A stretch of DNA of 64,000 bases from JAYYZW01 sp965217605 (GCA_965217605.1 CBDCJB010000001.1:186001-250000), one strand, 5' to 3'. Positions 35,946 to 45,326 are shown, counted from the stretch's first letter. Notes: generated by a model from the letters alone, not told the origin. Made by a program: numbers and translations.

Positions 35946-36516
35946 CTGTAAAAACTTATGCTTCTTGTTGCTCCTAGCGCTGGCGCCTGGCATCGCGTTG
36001 GCTCAAGCCATGTCCGTCCTCGGGGGTAGCGAAGATGCCCATACCTGTGCGACGTCGGCGCAATTCGCTGCCGCCACGAACGACATCGGCTCGGTCGACG
36101 AGGAACCGTGCGATCGGGCGCTCAAATCCGACGCTCTGAATTTCAAGGACCGCGTCGCAACACTCATCAATCGGGGCGTGATTCGCGTAGCGAACGGGGA
36201 AGTTCAGGCCGGCTACAACGATTACGAAAAAGTACTGGAGATCAGTCCCGATACGCCTGAGACCTATGTAAACCTCGGCAACATGTATCTGGTGGGTAAG
36301 AAATTCGAAACCGCGGTCGAGTTCTACAACAAGTCCTTAGAGCTCAAGATCCGCCAGGTCCATGTGGCGTTGACGAACCGCGGCATGGCCTATGAAAACC
36401 TCGGTAATTTTTCCGCCGCGGAGGCGGATTACCGCAAGGCGATTGAAATAGCGCCCGCCTGGCCGGTGGCACCGTTGAAACTCAAGCGCCTGCTCGCGCG
36501 ATCCGGCGCGTCCTAG
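35905..36516 (+). CDS. Secreted TPR protein next to the amine dehydrogenase
   Basis: About 203 aa from the ATG at 35905, overlapping the end of aauA; a longer frame reaches 35800 but is antisense-like. Hydrophobic export signal NCKNLCFLLLLALAPGIALAQ, then three to four tetratricopeptide repeats (FKDRVATLINRGVIRVANGEV; PETYVNLGNMYLVGKKFETAVEFYNKSL; VALTNRGMAYENLGNFSAAEADYRKAIEIAP). TPRs hold partner proteins. Overlap with aauA and shared strand suggest a helper or maturation partner for the dehydrogenase; this is inference. Confidence 0.78.
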   Translation: MRRSSQWRRSLIINCKNLCFLLLLALAPGIALAQAMSVLGGSEDAHTCATSAQFAAATNDIGSVDEEPCDRALKSDALNFKDRVATLINRGVIRVANGEVQAGYNDYEKVLEISPDTPETYVNLGNMYLVGKKFETAVEFYNKSLELKIRQVHVALTNRGMAYENLGNFSAAEADYRKAIEIAPAWPVAPLKLKRLLARSGAS

Positions 36517-36531
36517 AAGCGGCGTCCCGCA

Positions 36532-36987
36532 CTAGCCATCGTTGTGCGGCACCCACTTATCCTTCGGATACCGCCACAGCGTTAAGAATTCTCCCTTATC
36601 GTGAACCTCGAGGAAGGTGCATCCCTCGGGACCCGCCAACCAGGAATAGATCTGGCCCTCAGGTGCAAAGAACCCCATGCCTTTCGTTAACACCTTGTTA
36701 TCGTCACCATAGGAAAGTGAGCCTTCGAGGATGAAGTCGATCTGGTTACAATCGTGATGGTGGTGCGGGACGCGTGTGCCCGGCGCCATCGTGTATTGGA
36801 TCAAACTGATTGACGGTAGATTCAAGATCTCTTTTTCGACAATTCGATCGTCGAAGTGTTCGATGCCGTCGAAGACTATTTTCCCTTCCGCAACGAGGTC
36901 GGCGAAATTCACCGCTGGAAGGTCGTCGATATCGTAAAAGAAGGCTTTTGGACCTTTGCTCTTGTCTTCAGGTTGGACGTTGGACAT
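36532..36987 (-). CDS. Cupin-domain protein
   Basis: 151 aa single cupin. Motif 1 is MAPGTRVPHHHHDCNQIDFILEGSLSYG with His ligands (VPHHHHDCNQ) and the Glu in ILEGSL; motif 2 around FFAPEGQIYSWLAG lacks the usual second-motif His. A good ribosome site (AGAGGTGAAG) precedes the ATG. It may be a metal-dependent isomerase or dioxygenase, or a sensor. Convergent with the TPR gene and divergent from etfB. Confidence 0.85.
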   Translation of the reverse strand: MSNVQPEDKSKGPKAFFYDIDDLPAVNFADLVAEGKIVFDGIEHFDDRIVEKEILNLPSISLIQYTMAPGTRVPHHHHDCNQIDFILEGSLSYGDDNKVLTKGMGFFAPEGQIYSWLAGPEGCTFLEVHDKGEFLTLWRYPKDKWVPHNDG

Positions 36988-37201
36988 TTCTACTTCACCT
37001 CTGTGAATGACATGCGACGAATTGAGCCTTGCGCCATTTTACCTGCGTTTACTCTTTTTCGTTCAAATGTTTATTGATAAAATCGAGCGCCCGAGTTAAG
37101 CATTTCGATACACCAACCGAGCTTGCTCCCCGGCCCGCTTACAGGGCGTTCGTCAGCAACAGCGCTGGTCTACACGGTCACAAGCAGATGTGGAGAAATA
37201 A

Positions 37202-37954
37202 ATGAAAGTCCTAGTGGCGGTGAAACGCGCCATCGACTACAACGTCAAAGCCCGACCGAAATCCGACGGATCGGGGGTCGATCTCGCCAACGTAAAAATG
37301 TCGATGAATCCCTTCGATGAGATCGCGGTCGAGGAAGCGATCCGCATGCAGGAAGCGGGTGTGATGGAAGAAACGGTCGCCATCTCCATCGGTCCGAGGC
37401 AATGCCAGGAAACGTTGCGCACGGCGATGGCCATGGGCATGGACCGCGGGATCCTGGTCGAAACTGACGAAGACATGCAGCCCCTGGGCGTCGCAAAGAT
37501 CCTCCAGGCCATCGTCGAAAAGGAACAACCCGAGCTGGTCATGCTGGGCAAACAGGCGATCGACGACGACTCCAACCAGACGGGGCAGATGTTGGCGGCG
37601 CTGCTCGGTTGGTCACAGGGTACGTTTGCCTGCGAAGTCGAGCTTGACGGCGGCGCACTCAAAGTATCGCGTGAGATCGATGGCGGGATCCAAACCGTCA
37701 ATCTCGCCATGCCGGCGGTCGTCACGTCCGATCTGCGTCTCAACGAGCCGCGCTACGTAAAACTGCCGAACATCATGAAGGCCAAGAAGAAACCGCTCGA
37801 CACCTTGACACCCGCTGAACTCGACGTCGACGTCACGCCGCGTCTTACGATTCTGAACGTCTCGGAACCGCCGGCGCGAGCGGGTGGCGTTAAAGTCGAC
37901 GACGTCAGCCAACTCGTCGACAAACTACGCAACGAAGCCAAGGTGCTGACATGA
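37202..37954 (+). CDS. etfB: Electron transfer flavoprotein beta subunit
   Basis: 250 aa. Begins MKVLVAVKRAIDYNVKARPK, contains VDLANVKMSMNPFDEIAVEEAIRMQEAG and the DDSNQTGQMLAALLGW segment, which binds AMP; the protein partners with EtfA to carry electrons from acyl-CoA dehydrogenases. Overlaps etfA by four bases (ATGA). First gene of the electron-transfer block; a 214-base intergenic region upstream, shared with the divergent cupin gene, must hold its promoter, but no strong consensus is obvious. Confidence 0.96.
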   Translation: MKVLVAVKRAIDYNVKARPKSDGSGVDLANVKMSMNPFDEIAVEEAIRMQEAGVMEETVAISIGPRQCQETLRTAMAMGMDRGILVETDEDMQPLGVAKILQAIVEKEQPELVMLGKQAIDDDSNQTGQMLAALLGWSQGTFACEVELDGGALKVSREIDGGIQTVNLAMPAVVTSDLRLNEPRYVKLPNIMKAKKKPLDTLTPAELDVDVTPRLTILNVSEPPARAGGVKVDDVSQLVDKLRNEAKVLT

Positions 37955-38886
37955 GTACCTTGGTCATAGCCGAGCACAAAAACGCTGAATTACAGCCCGC
38001 GACCTTGAACGCGATCGCCGCCGCTGCGGCGTTGAGCGGTTCAGTCGATGTTCTGGTGGCCGGCGAAGCTTGTCAGGGGGTGGCGGATGCGGCCGCGAAG
38101 GTCGTGGGTGTCGACAGAGTGTTGCTCGCAGACGCGCCGTATTACGCGCATGCGCTCGCGGAAAACGTCGCGCCGCTGGTGGTCGGCCTTGCTGCGGATT
38201 ACGACCATCTCCTCGCGGCCGCCACGACGACGGGTAAGAATTTGATGCCGCGCGTCGCCGCGCTGCTGGATGTCGCGCAGATCTCAGACATCACGAGTGT
38301 CGAGGCGGACGATACCTTCACCCGGCCGATCTACGCAGGCAATATTATCGCCACGGTCAAAAGCGCCGACACAAAAAAGGTCATTACGGTGAGAACGACG
38401 GCATTCGATCCACCCGCGAGCGAGGGTGGAAGCGCGACGGTCGAAACCATTCAGGCCGAAGCCGATGCAGGGTTGTCTTCATTCGTCGGTGAAGACCTGA
38501 CGAAATCGGACCGGCCCGAACTCACGGCGGCAGACGTGATCGTCTCCGGCGGGCGCGGGGTCGGCAGCTCGGAGAATTTCGCGATCATCGAAGCACTCGC
38601 GGACAAACTCGGGGCCGCGGTGGGCGCCTCGCGCGCCGCAGTGGATGCGGGGTATGTCCCCAATGACTACCAGGTCGGCCAGACGGGAAAAGTCGTCGCG
38701 CCCACGCTCTATATTGCAGTCGGGATCTCGGGCGCGATCCAACACCTCGCCGGCATGAAGGACAGCAAAGTGATCGTCGCCATCAACAAGGATGAGGAAG
38801 CGCCGATCTTCGGTGTCGCCGATTACGGACTGGTCGGCGATCTGTTCAAGGAAGTGCCGGCCATGGTCGAGGCACTCGACGAATGA
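37951..38886 (+). CDS. etfA: Electron transfer flavoprotein alpha subunit
   Basis: 311 aa. N-terminal domain STLVIAEHKNAELQPATLNAI; C-terminal FAD domain with VVSGGRGVGSSENF-like (VSGGRGVGSSENFAII, about 197-212), VGQTGKVVAPTLYIAVGISGAIQHLAGM and INKDEEAPIFGVADYGLVGDL. It carries the FAD of the heterodimer. Followed by a REP-type palindrome and the ETF:quinone oxidoreductase. Confidence 0.96.
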   Translation: MSTLVIAEHKNAELQPATLNAIAAAAALSGSVDVLVAGEACQGVADAAAKVVGVDRVLLADAPYYAHALAENVAPLVVGLAADYDHLLAAATTTGKNLMPRVAALLDVAQISDITSVEADDTFTRPIYAGNIIATVKSADTKKVITVRTTAFDPPASEGGSATVETIQAEADAGLSSFVGEDLTKSDRPELTAADVIVSGGRGVGSSENFAIIEALADKLGAAVGASRAAVDAGYVPNDYQVGQTGKVVAPTLYIAVGISGAIQHLAGMKDSKVIVAINKDEEAPIFGVADYGLVGDLFKEVPAMVEALDE

Positions 38887-38893
38887 CCCTACC

Positions 38894-38916
38894 TAGGAGC
38901 CCGCTCGCGGGCAAAT
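38894..38916. repeat. REP-type palindrome, family B
   Basis: TAGGAGCCCGCTCGCGGGCAAAT between etfA and the ETF-QO gene, the same class as the palindrome at 31156. It can form a 6-bp GC stem in the mRNA and might influence the relative expression of etfBA and the downstream gene. Confidence 0.7.
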
Positions 38917-38927
38917 GGCGGTAACCC

Positions 38928-40559
38928 ATGGAACGCGAATCCATGGCGTTCGACGTCGTGATCGTAGGTGGCGGACCATCGGGCCTCGCCGCCGCGATTC
39001 GCCTCCGGCAATTGGCCATTGAAAAAGAACGCGACTTGACCGTATGCGTGCTCGAGAAGGGCTCGGAGATCGGCGCGCATATTCTGTCCGGCGCCGTGAT
39101 CGAGCCGCGTGCGCTCGATGAGTTGCTCCCCGATTGGAAAGACAAAGGCGCGCCTCTAAACACACCGGCCGGCCGCGATCGCTTTCTCATCCTCACGGAA
39201 AAACACGCTATCCCCGTCCTGACCCCGCCGCAGATGAAGAACCACGGCAACTACATCGTGAGTCTGGGTAACGTCTGCCGGTGGCTGGCCGAGCAGGCCG
39301 AGGCGCTCGAGGTCGAGATCTACCCGGGTTTTGCCGCGGCCGAGGTCTTGTATCACGACGACGGCAGCGTCAAAGGCGTCGCCACCGGCGACATGGGGCG
39401 CACGCGAGCGGGCGAGGAGGGGCCCAACTACGAGCGTGGGATGGAATTGCACGCCCGCCAGACCTTGTTCGCGGAAGGCTGTCACGGGTCCCTGACAAAA
39501 ACCCTGTTCGAGCGTTTCGGATTGCGCGAAAGCGTGGATCCCCAGGTCCACGGTATCGGTATAAAGGAACTCTGGGAAGTCGATGCAGCCTGCCATGAAC
39601 CCGGCTCGATCACGCATACCGCGGGATGGCCCATGGACATGGCGACCTATGGCGGGGCGTTCGTCTACCACCTGGAAGAGAACCTCGTCTCGGTGGGGTT
39701 CGTCGTCGGCCTCAACTACGAGAACCCGTATTTGAGCCCCTTCGACGAAATGCAGCGCTTCAAGACCCACCCGGCGATACGCAAAACCTTCACCGGCGGC
39801 CGTCGTCTGTCATACGGTGCGCGGGCGATCAATGCCGGCGGTTTTCAATCGATTCCGAAGTTGAGCTTCCCCGGCGGACTGCTGATCGGTGACTGCGCCG
39901 GATTCTTGAACGTGCCGAAGATCAAGGGTACGCACACCGCGATGAAGTCCGGAATGACGGCCGCGGAGGCGGTTTTCGACGCGTTCGCATCCGAAACCGA
40001 TGAGGTCCGTGAGATCAGCGCCTATCCGGAACGCTTGAAGCAGACCTGGTTGTGGGACGAGCTCTACCGCGTGCGCAACGTCAAACCGGCTTTTCACTGG
40101 GGCCTGCTACCGGCGCTAGCCTATTCGGCCTTCGACACCGTGCTGTGTCGGGGCAAAACACCCTGGACATTGCACCACAAACCAGACAATGAAGCCTTGA
40201 AACCTGCGGCCGAGTGCAAACCGATCGAATACCCCAAGCCCGACGACGAATTGACCTTCGACAAGCTGTCCTCGGTATTTCTGTCGAATACCAATCACGA
40301 AGAGGAACAACCCTGCCATCTGCAGATTGTCGATGATGCAATCCCGGTGTCGGTCAACCTCAATGAATACGCGGGCCCTGAAGAGCGATTTTGCCCGGCG
40401 GGCGTTTATGAATTCGTCGAAGAAAACGGACAGCACCGCTTGCAAATCAACGCGCAGAATTGCGTGCATTGCAAAACCTGCGATATCAAAGATCTCGGTC
40501 AGAACATCAATTGGGTGACGCCCGAAGGCGGCGGTGGACCCAATTATCCGAACATGTAA
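38928..40559 (+). CDS. etfD: ETF:ubiquinone oxidoreductase
   Basis: 543 aa. FAD motif VIVGGGPSGLAAA (about 10-22), a large middle domain with GWPMDMATYGGAFVYHLEE, a hydrophobic quinone/membrane patch, and the C-terminal 4Fe-4S ligands C489 (FCPAG), C512, C515 and C518 (CVHCKTC). It moves electrons from ETF to ubiquinone at the inner membrane. Start is the ATG at 38928, or MAFDV at 38943. Complete and not divergent; the gene follows etfA by 41 bases. Confidence 0.96.
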   Translation: MERESMAFDVVIVGGGPSGLAAAIRLRQLAIEKERDLTVCVLEKGSEIGAHILSGAVIEPRALDELLPDWKDKGAPLNTPAGRDRFLILTEKHAIPVLTPPQMKNHGNYIVSLGNVCRWLAEQAEALEVEIYPGFAAAEVLYHDDGSVKGVATGDMGRTRAGEEGPNYERGMELHARQTLFAEGCHGSLTKTLFERFGLRESVDPQVHGIGIKELWEVDAACHEPGSITHTAGWPMDMATYGGAFVYHLEENLVSVGFVVGLNYENPYLSPFDEMQRFKTHPAIRKTFTGGRRLSYGARAINAGGFQSIPKLSFPGGLLIGDCAGFLNVPKIKGTHTAMKSGMTAAEAVFDAFASETDEVREISAYPERLKQTWLWDELYRVRNVKPAFHWGLLPALAYSAFDTVLCRGKTPWTLHHKPDNEALKPAAECKPIEYPKPDDELTFDKLSSVFLSNTNHEEEQPCHLQIVDDAIPVSVNLNEYAGPEERFCPAGVYEFVEENGQHRLQINAQNCVHCKTCDIKDLGQNINWVTPEGGGGPNYPNM

Positions 40560-40568
40560 CGCGCGATC

Positions 40569-40892
40569 ATGCCGAAGGTCACATACCGACAACGCGATGG
40601 GGCGGAGCACACGATCGACGTGCCTCTCGGATGGAGTGTGATGGAAGCTGCTGTGCAAAATTCCATCGATGGTATCGTCGCCGAATGTGGCGGCGGCTGC
40701 GCTTGCGCGACCTGTCACGTGTATGTCGATACGAGCAATGGCGTTGCGCTCCCCGACATCAGCGACATGGAAGGCGACATGCTCGAATGCACGGCAGCCG
40801 ATCGAAAAGCCGAATCACGCCTCAGTTGCCAATTGAAAATGACAACCGAGATGGATGGCCTGGTCGTGAACGTTCCCGATCGTCAAACCTAA
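40569..40892 (+). CDS. Adrenodoxin-type 2Fe-2S ferredoxin
   Basis: 107 aa. Cluster ligands C40, C46, C49 and C87 in the spacing C-x5-C-x2-C-x37-C (CGGGCACATC), the exact adrenodoxin/putidaredoxin pattern. It shuttles single electrons to a monooxygenase or P450, reduced by the reductase encoded next (12-base gap). No P450 lies in the window. A second ferredoxin of the same class follows the reductase. Confidence 0.94.
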   Translation: MPKVTYRQRDGAEHTIDVPLGWSVMEAAVQNSIDGIVAECGGGCACATCHVYVDTSNGVALPDISDMEGDMLECTAADRKAESRLSCQLKMTTEMDGLVVNVPDRQT

Positions 40893-40904
40893 CGACGCCC
40901 CACG

Positions 40905-42128
40905 ATGTCCGCGCATCCCATCGTCGTGATCGGCGCCGGTCAGGCAGGTATGCAGATCTGTGATTCCTTGCGCAAAGGGGGTTATGCGGGACCGCTGGTG
41001 CTCGTCGGCGAGGAGTCGAGCCTGCCCTATCAGCGCCCGCCGCTATCGAAGAAATTTCTGACCGGTAGCGTTGACGCCGAGCGCTTGTCGTTCAGGCCGG
41101 CCGATTTTTACGCGAAGATCGACGTCGATCTGCGCTTGGGTAAACGGGTTTGTGCGCTCGATCGGCAGCAGCGCACCTTATCATTCGACGACGGCAGTAC
41201 ACTGGCCTACGCCAAACTCGCATTGGCGACGGGTAGCCGTGTGAGAACGCTGTCGTGTCCCGGTGCCGATCTCGAGGGCGTGTACTACGTCAGAACCTTG
41301 GACGATGGCAAAAAGCTCCGCGAACGGTTGACCCGCGCCGAACGTGTCGTCGTCGTCGGCGGCGGTTTCATCGGGCTCGAAGTCGCTGCTATCGCGCGAG
41401 AACTGAATAAGTCAGTCACTGTGATCGAGGCCATGGATCGGTTGATGGCGCGCGCTATCCCTCCGGTTTTATCCGAATTTTATGCCGCTTTGCACCGCGA
41501 ACGCGGCGTCGAGATTCGCCTGGGCCAGGGCGTACGGGAAATTCGCGCGGACGGCGGATTGCTCTCGGTCGAAATGGATGATGGAAGCGTCGCGCAAGCC
41601 GACACCATTGTCGTCGGCATTGGCATCGTCCCGAATGTCGAACTCGCCGAGGCGAGCGGACTCGCCTGCGGCAACGGCATCATCGTCGACGCGCGCGGCG
41701 TAACGGATGACTCGGATATCGTGGCCGCCGGCGATTGCACCATGCATTACAACGGTTTTCTCGCGCGCGAAATCCGCCTCGAATCCGTTCAGAACGCGGT
41801 CGACCAAGCCAAGGTCGCGGCTGCGAGCCTGTGTGGACAAGACAAGCCCTACGACGTCGTGCCATGGTTTTGGTCTGACCAATATGACGTCAAACTGCAG
41901 ATGGCTGGCATCGGAACGCTGCACGACGAGTACGTAGTGCGCGGGACTATCGGACCCGACGGATTTTCCATTTTCTATTTCGACCGAGGCGCTTTGCTCG
42001 GCGCGGATTCGGTCAACCGTCCGGCGGATCATATGGCGTGCCGGAAACTGCTCACGAAGAGGCTCGCACTCAAACCTGAGCAGGCGGGTGATTCGCAATT
42101 CGACCTGAAGCAGGCCGCACAGGCGTGA
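40905..42128 (+). CDS. Ferredoxin reductase (FAD, NAD(P)H)
   Basis: 407 aa. FAD motif GAGQAG (10-15), YQRPPLSKKFL, second dinucleotide motif VVVVGGGFIGLE (about 145-156), a VVGIGIVPNVELAEASGL strand and a C-terminal SVQNAVDQAKVAAASLCG helix. Belongs to the rhodocoxin/putidaredoxin reductase class, which feeds adrenodoxin-type ferredoxins. Lies between two such ferredoxins, a rare layout. Confidence 0.94.
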   Translation: MSAHPIVVIGAGQAGMQICDSLRKGGYAGPLVLVGEESSLPYQRPPLSKKFLTGSVDAERLSFRPADFYAKIDVDLRLGKRVCALDRQQRTLSFDDGSTLAYAKLALATGSRVRTLSCPGADLEGVYYVRTLDDGKKLRERLTRAERVVVVGGGFIGLEVAAIARELNKSVTVIEAMDRLMARAIPPVLSEFYAALHRERGVEIRLGQGVREIRADGGLLSVEMDDGSVAQADTIVVGIGIVPNVELAEASGLACGNGIIVDARGVTDDSDIVAAGDCTMHYNGFLAREIRLESVQNAVDQAKVAAASLCGQDKPYDVVPWFWSDQYDVKLQMAGIGTLHDEYVVRGTIGPDGFSIFYFDRGALLGADSVNRPADHMACRKLLTKRLALKPEQAGDSQFDLKQAAQA

Positions 42129-42224
42129 GCAGCCTAACCGCGCGCATGCCTTACAAAAATTACGCGATTTGGGGCCGGCGCGTTTAAGATACGGCCAAGG
42201 CGCAAGAACACCGATGGAGGAATC

Positions 42225-42551
42225 GTGGCGATGGCCAAAATAGTCTATATCGACGTTAACGGTGAGCAACACGAGTGCGAGGTCAGCAATGGCATTTCAG
42301 TCATGGAAGGCGCGATTCAGAACAACATCGCCGGCATTTTGGCTATCTGTGGCGGGAGTTGCGCATGCAGTACCTGCCATTCCTACATCGATGAATCGTG
42401 GGTGGAGGCGGTCGGTCAGGCCGACGATATCGAAGATTCGACGCTGGAGCTTGCGCAGGACCGGCAAGCCAATAGCCGCCTGACCTGCCAAATTGAAGTG
42501 ACCGACGCGCTCGACGGCCTCGTCGTTCACGTTGCTCAAAATGACGGGTAG
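42225..42551 (+). CDS. Second adrenodoxin-type 2Fe-2S ferredoxin
   Basis: 108 aa from the GTG at 42225; an ATG two codons on (42231) has a better distance from GGAGGA, so either may be used. Cluster ligands C42, C48, C51 and C88 in the same C-x5-C-x2-C pattern (CGGSCACSTC). Similar to, but distinct from, the ferredoxin at 40569, suggesting a separate partner. About 100 bases separate it from the reductase, so its expression may be partly independent. Confidence 0.92.
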   Translation: MAMAKIVYIDVNGEQHECEVSNGISVMEGAIQNNIAGILAICGGSCACSTCHSYIDESWVEAVGQADDIEDSTLELAQDRQANSRLTCQIEVTDALDGLVVHVAQNDG

Positions 42552-42593
42552 GGCGTACCAAGATTGTCGCTCAAGCCCTGACTATCGAAGCTG

Positions 42594-43232
42594 GTGTACG
42601 AACTTTACGACTTCGCCCAATCCAGCTCTGCGTACCGCGTTCGCATTGCACTCAACTTGAAGGGCGTGGACTACACCGCGGTCCCCGTAGCGCTCGACAA
42701 AGGTGAACAGCACGATCCCGACTTCCGTCGTGTGAACCCGCAAGGCCTGGTGCCGGTTTACTCCGACGAAAACCTGTTGTTGAGTCAATCGCTGGCCATT
42801 ATCGAGTATCTCGATGAGCGCTATCCCGAGCCGCCCTTGCTTTCGCAGGACCTGAATGATCGCGCACGCGCGCGTCAGTTCGCGCAAATGATCACCTCTG
42901 ATATGCATGGACTCAACGCATTCCGGGTCGTCAGCTTCCTGCGTGACGGATTCAAGATCGATGCCAAGGGCCGACGACGCTGGTTAAATCACTGGTTGAT
43001 CGAGGGGCTGGACGCGCTCGAATTCTGGCTGGCAGCAGCCGGCGGGACGCGGCGCTTTTGTGTGGGTGACTCGCCGTCGATCGCGGACATCTGCCTGGTC
43101 CCGCAAGTCGAGGTTGCGCGACGCAATCGCATTGCGCTCGATGAGTTCCCACGCGTGTCGGAGATCGACGCCGCCTGTACCGCATTGGATGCGTTTCGCA
43201 ATGCACGTCATGAACCGGGCGAGGGCTCATGA
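42594..43232 (+). CDS. maiA: Maleylacetoacetate isomerase (zeta-class GST)
   Basis: 212 aa starting with GTG at 42594. The zeta-class signature SSAYRVRIALNLKG (10-23) holds the catalytic serine pair, followed by VNPQGLVPVY and SQSLAIIEYLDERYP. It isomerises maleylacetoacetate or maleylpyruvate with glutathione in tyrosine or gentisate breakdown. No fumarylacetoacetase or homogentisate dioxygenase is adjacent, so its substrate could differ. Overlaps aacS by four bases (ATGA). Confidence 0.9.
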   Translation: MYELYDFAQSSSAYRVRIALNLKGVDYTAVPVALDKGEQHDPDFRRVNPQGLVPVYSDENLLLSQSLAIIEYLDERYPEPPLLSQDLNDRARARQFAQMITSDMHGLNAFRVVSFLRDGFKIDAKGRRRWLNHWLIEGLDALEFWLAAAGGTRRFCVGDSPSIADICLVPQVEVARRNRIALDEFPRVSEIDAACTALDAFRNARHEPGEGS

Positions 43233-45154
43233 CCGAATTGTGGCGTGCATCCCCGGTCGATACCGACCGCGCTAACCTGACGCGTTTCATCAAGGAAGTC
43301 GCGAATCGCCATGGCACGGTTTGCGCGGATTATTCGGCGCTCCATCGCTGGACGATCGAGGAACCAGAAAAGTTCTGGTCTCTGGTGTGGGATTTTACCG
43401 GCGTTATTTGTGAGAGCCGCGGACAGGTCATCATTGCGGACAAAACGCGGATGCCAGGGGCCCGCTTCTTTCCCGACGCGCGCCTGAACTTTGCGCGCAA
43501 CCTGTTGCGGCGGCGCGACGACACGGACGCGATCATCTATCGCGGTGAAAATGGCGACGAGGCCCGCGTGACGTGGCGGGAACTGCACGAAGCGGTCAGT
43601 ACGACGGCCGCGGCACTGCGCGCGCGCGGGGTGGTGGCGGGCGATCGCGTCGGCGCCATCGCCGCCAATATCCCTGAAGTGATCACCGCTATGCTCGCGA
43701 GCGTGTCCATCGGCGCGATTTGGTCGTCCTGTTCACCCGATTTTGGCCTGCAGGGCATTCTCGACCGGCTCGAGCAGATCAACCCCAAAGTGCTATTCGC
43801 GGTCGATGGCTATCATTACAACGGCAACGCGATCGACGTTCGCGAAAAGATCGCAGCCGTAGCCAAGGCCATTCCTTCGGTGTAAGCGCTGATCTCGATT
43901 CCGTTTCTGGGTGACGGCGATATCGAGGGCGCCGTGCCGCTGTCGCAAATTCAATCCGAGCACCCGGTGGGCGAAATCGAATTTGAATCGCTTCCATTCA
44001 ACCACCCGCTCTATATCTTGTTCTCCAGCGGTACGACGGGCAAACCCAAATGCATCGTACACGGCGCGGGCGGCACATTGCTGCAGCATCTCAAGGAGCA
44101 GCAGCTGCACATCGATTTGAAAGCCAGCGACCGGTTTTTCTATTTCACGACCTGCGGTTGGATGATGTGGAATTACGTGGTGTCGGTGTTGGCGTCCGAG
44201 GCTACGGCCATGCTCTACGACGGCTCTCCTTTTCACCCGGACGGCTATACCTTGTTCGATTACGCGGACGCCGCAGGGTGTACGCAATTCGGCATGTCGG
44301 CAAAGTTCATACAGGCGATCGAAAAATACGGGGTCGTTCCCATCGATCGCTATGCGCTCGAACACGTACGGCTGTTGTTGTCGACCGGATCGGTATTGCC
44401 GCCGGAAGGTTTCGATTACGTTTATGAGCATGTGAAAAATGGCGTGTGCTTGAGTTCGATCACCGGTGGTACAGATCTGATCGGATGCTTTGTCGGCGGC
44501 GATCCGACCGGCGTCGTCTATCGCGGCGAGTTACAGGTGCCGGCCTTGGGCATGGCCGTCGAGGTGTTCGACGACGCGGGTGCGTCCGTAGTCGGCGAAA
44601 AAGGCGAGCTGGTTTGTACGCGCTCGTTTCCCTCGATGCCGCTCGAATTCTGGAACGACGACGGCGACAAGCGCTATCGCGCCGCATACTTCGAGCGATT
44701 CCCGGACATTTGGACGCAGGGCGATTACGCCGAGGTCACCGCGCATGGCGGCTTCATTCTCTACGGCCGCTCCGACGCCACCTTGAACCCGGGCGGCGTG
44801 CGCATCGGCACGGCCGAGATCTACCGCCAGGTGGAACTATTCGAAGAAGTCGTCGAATGCGTCGCCATCGGCCAGGAATGGCAAGGCGACACCCGGGTCG
44901 TGCTGTTCGTGATCCTGCAGCCGGGTATCGACCTCGACGAGTCGCTCGCCGCACGACTGCGCGAGCAGATCAAAACCGGTGCGAGTCCGCGTCACGTGCC
45001 TTCCCGCATGGCGCAGGTTACGGATATTCCACGCACCCGTTCAGGCAAGCTGACCGAGCTCGCCATCCACGACCGAAATATCAAGAACGTGGAAGCGATC
45101 GCAAACCCGGAAGCGCTGGAGCAGTTTCGCGAGCGGCCGGAATTAGCGAATTGA
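43229..45154 (+). pseudogene. aacS: Acetoacetyl-CoA synthetase with an in-frame stop
   Basis: One reading frame of 642 codons, interrupted only by a TAA at 43883-43885 (codon 219). Before it: DARLNFARNLLRRRD and AIWSSCSPDFGLQG; after it: ILFSSGTTGKPKCIVHGAGGTLLQHLKE, WMMWNYVVSVLASEATAM, GVRIGTAEIYRQVE and PRTRSGKLTELAI, all typical of AacS (about 650 aa). It activates acetoacetate with ATP and CoA. The stop lies before the ATP-binding motif, so a truncated N-terminal piece is inactive. A sequencing error, a recent mutation or readthrough cannot be told apart here. A restart at 43934 would lack the N-terminal domain. Confidence 0.9.
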
Positions 45155-45158
45155 CCGA

Positions 45159-45321
45159 TAGTGTCCTGTCCCGCGAAAAACTTTCATAATTCGCTGGCCT
45201 TTTTCGGCGCTGGCCGCGTTACTCCTCCTTGTGTAGAGCCCGCACATAAGCGTCGTCGCGCCTTGCCATCGACGAAAAACCCGTCGCAAATTACGAAAGT
45301 TTTTCACGGGACAGGACACTA
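45159..45321. mobile_element. MITE related to IS630 (163 bp, TA-flanked)
   Basis: Starts TAGTGTCCTGTCCCG and ends with the reverse complement, with about 35-bp inverted repeats differing at three positions; TA at both ends is the target duplication. The tips resemble the IS630 ends at 22173 (TAGTGTGCTGTCCC), suggesting mobilisation by a close relative. No coding sequence inside. It sits between aacS and the acyl-CoA dehydrogenase start. Confidence 0.88.
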
Positions 45322-45326
45322 GGATC

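Noticed and set aside
37020..37201. Candidate PsrA-like site (TTCAAATGTTTATTGA) and -10-like GATAAAAT upstream of etfB
   Set aside because: The palindrome is weak and the -35 is not recognisable; no reliable promoter or operator can be called.
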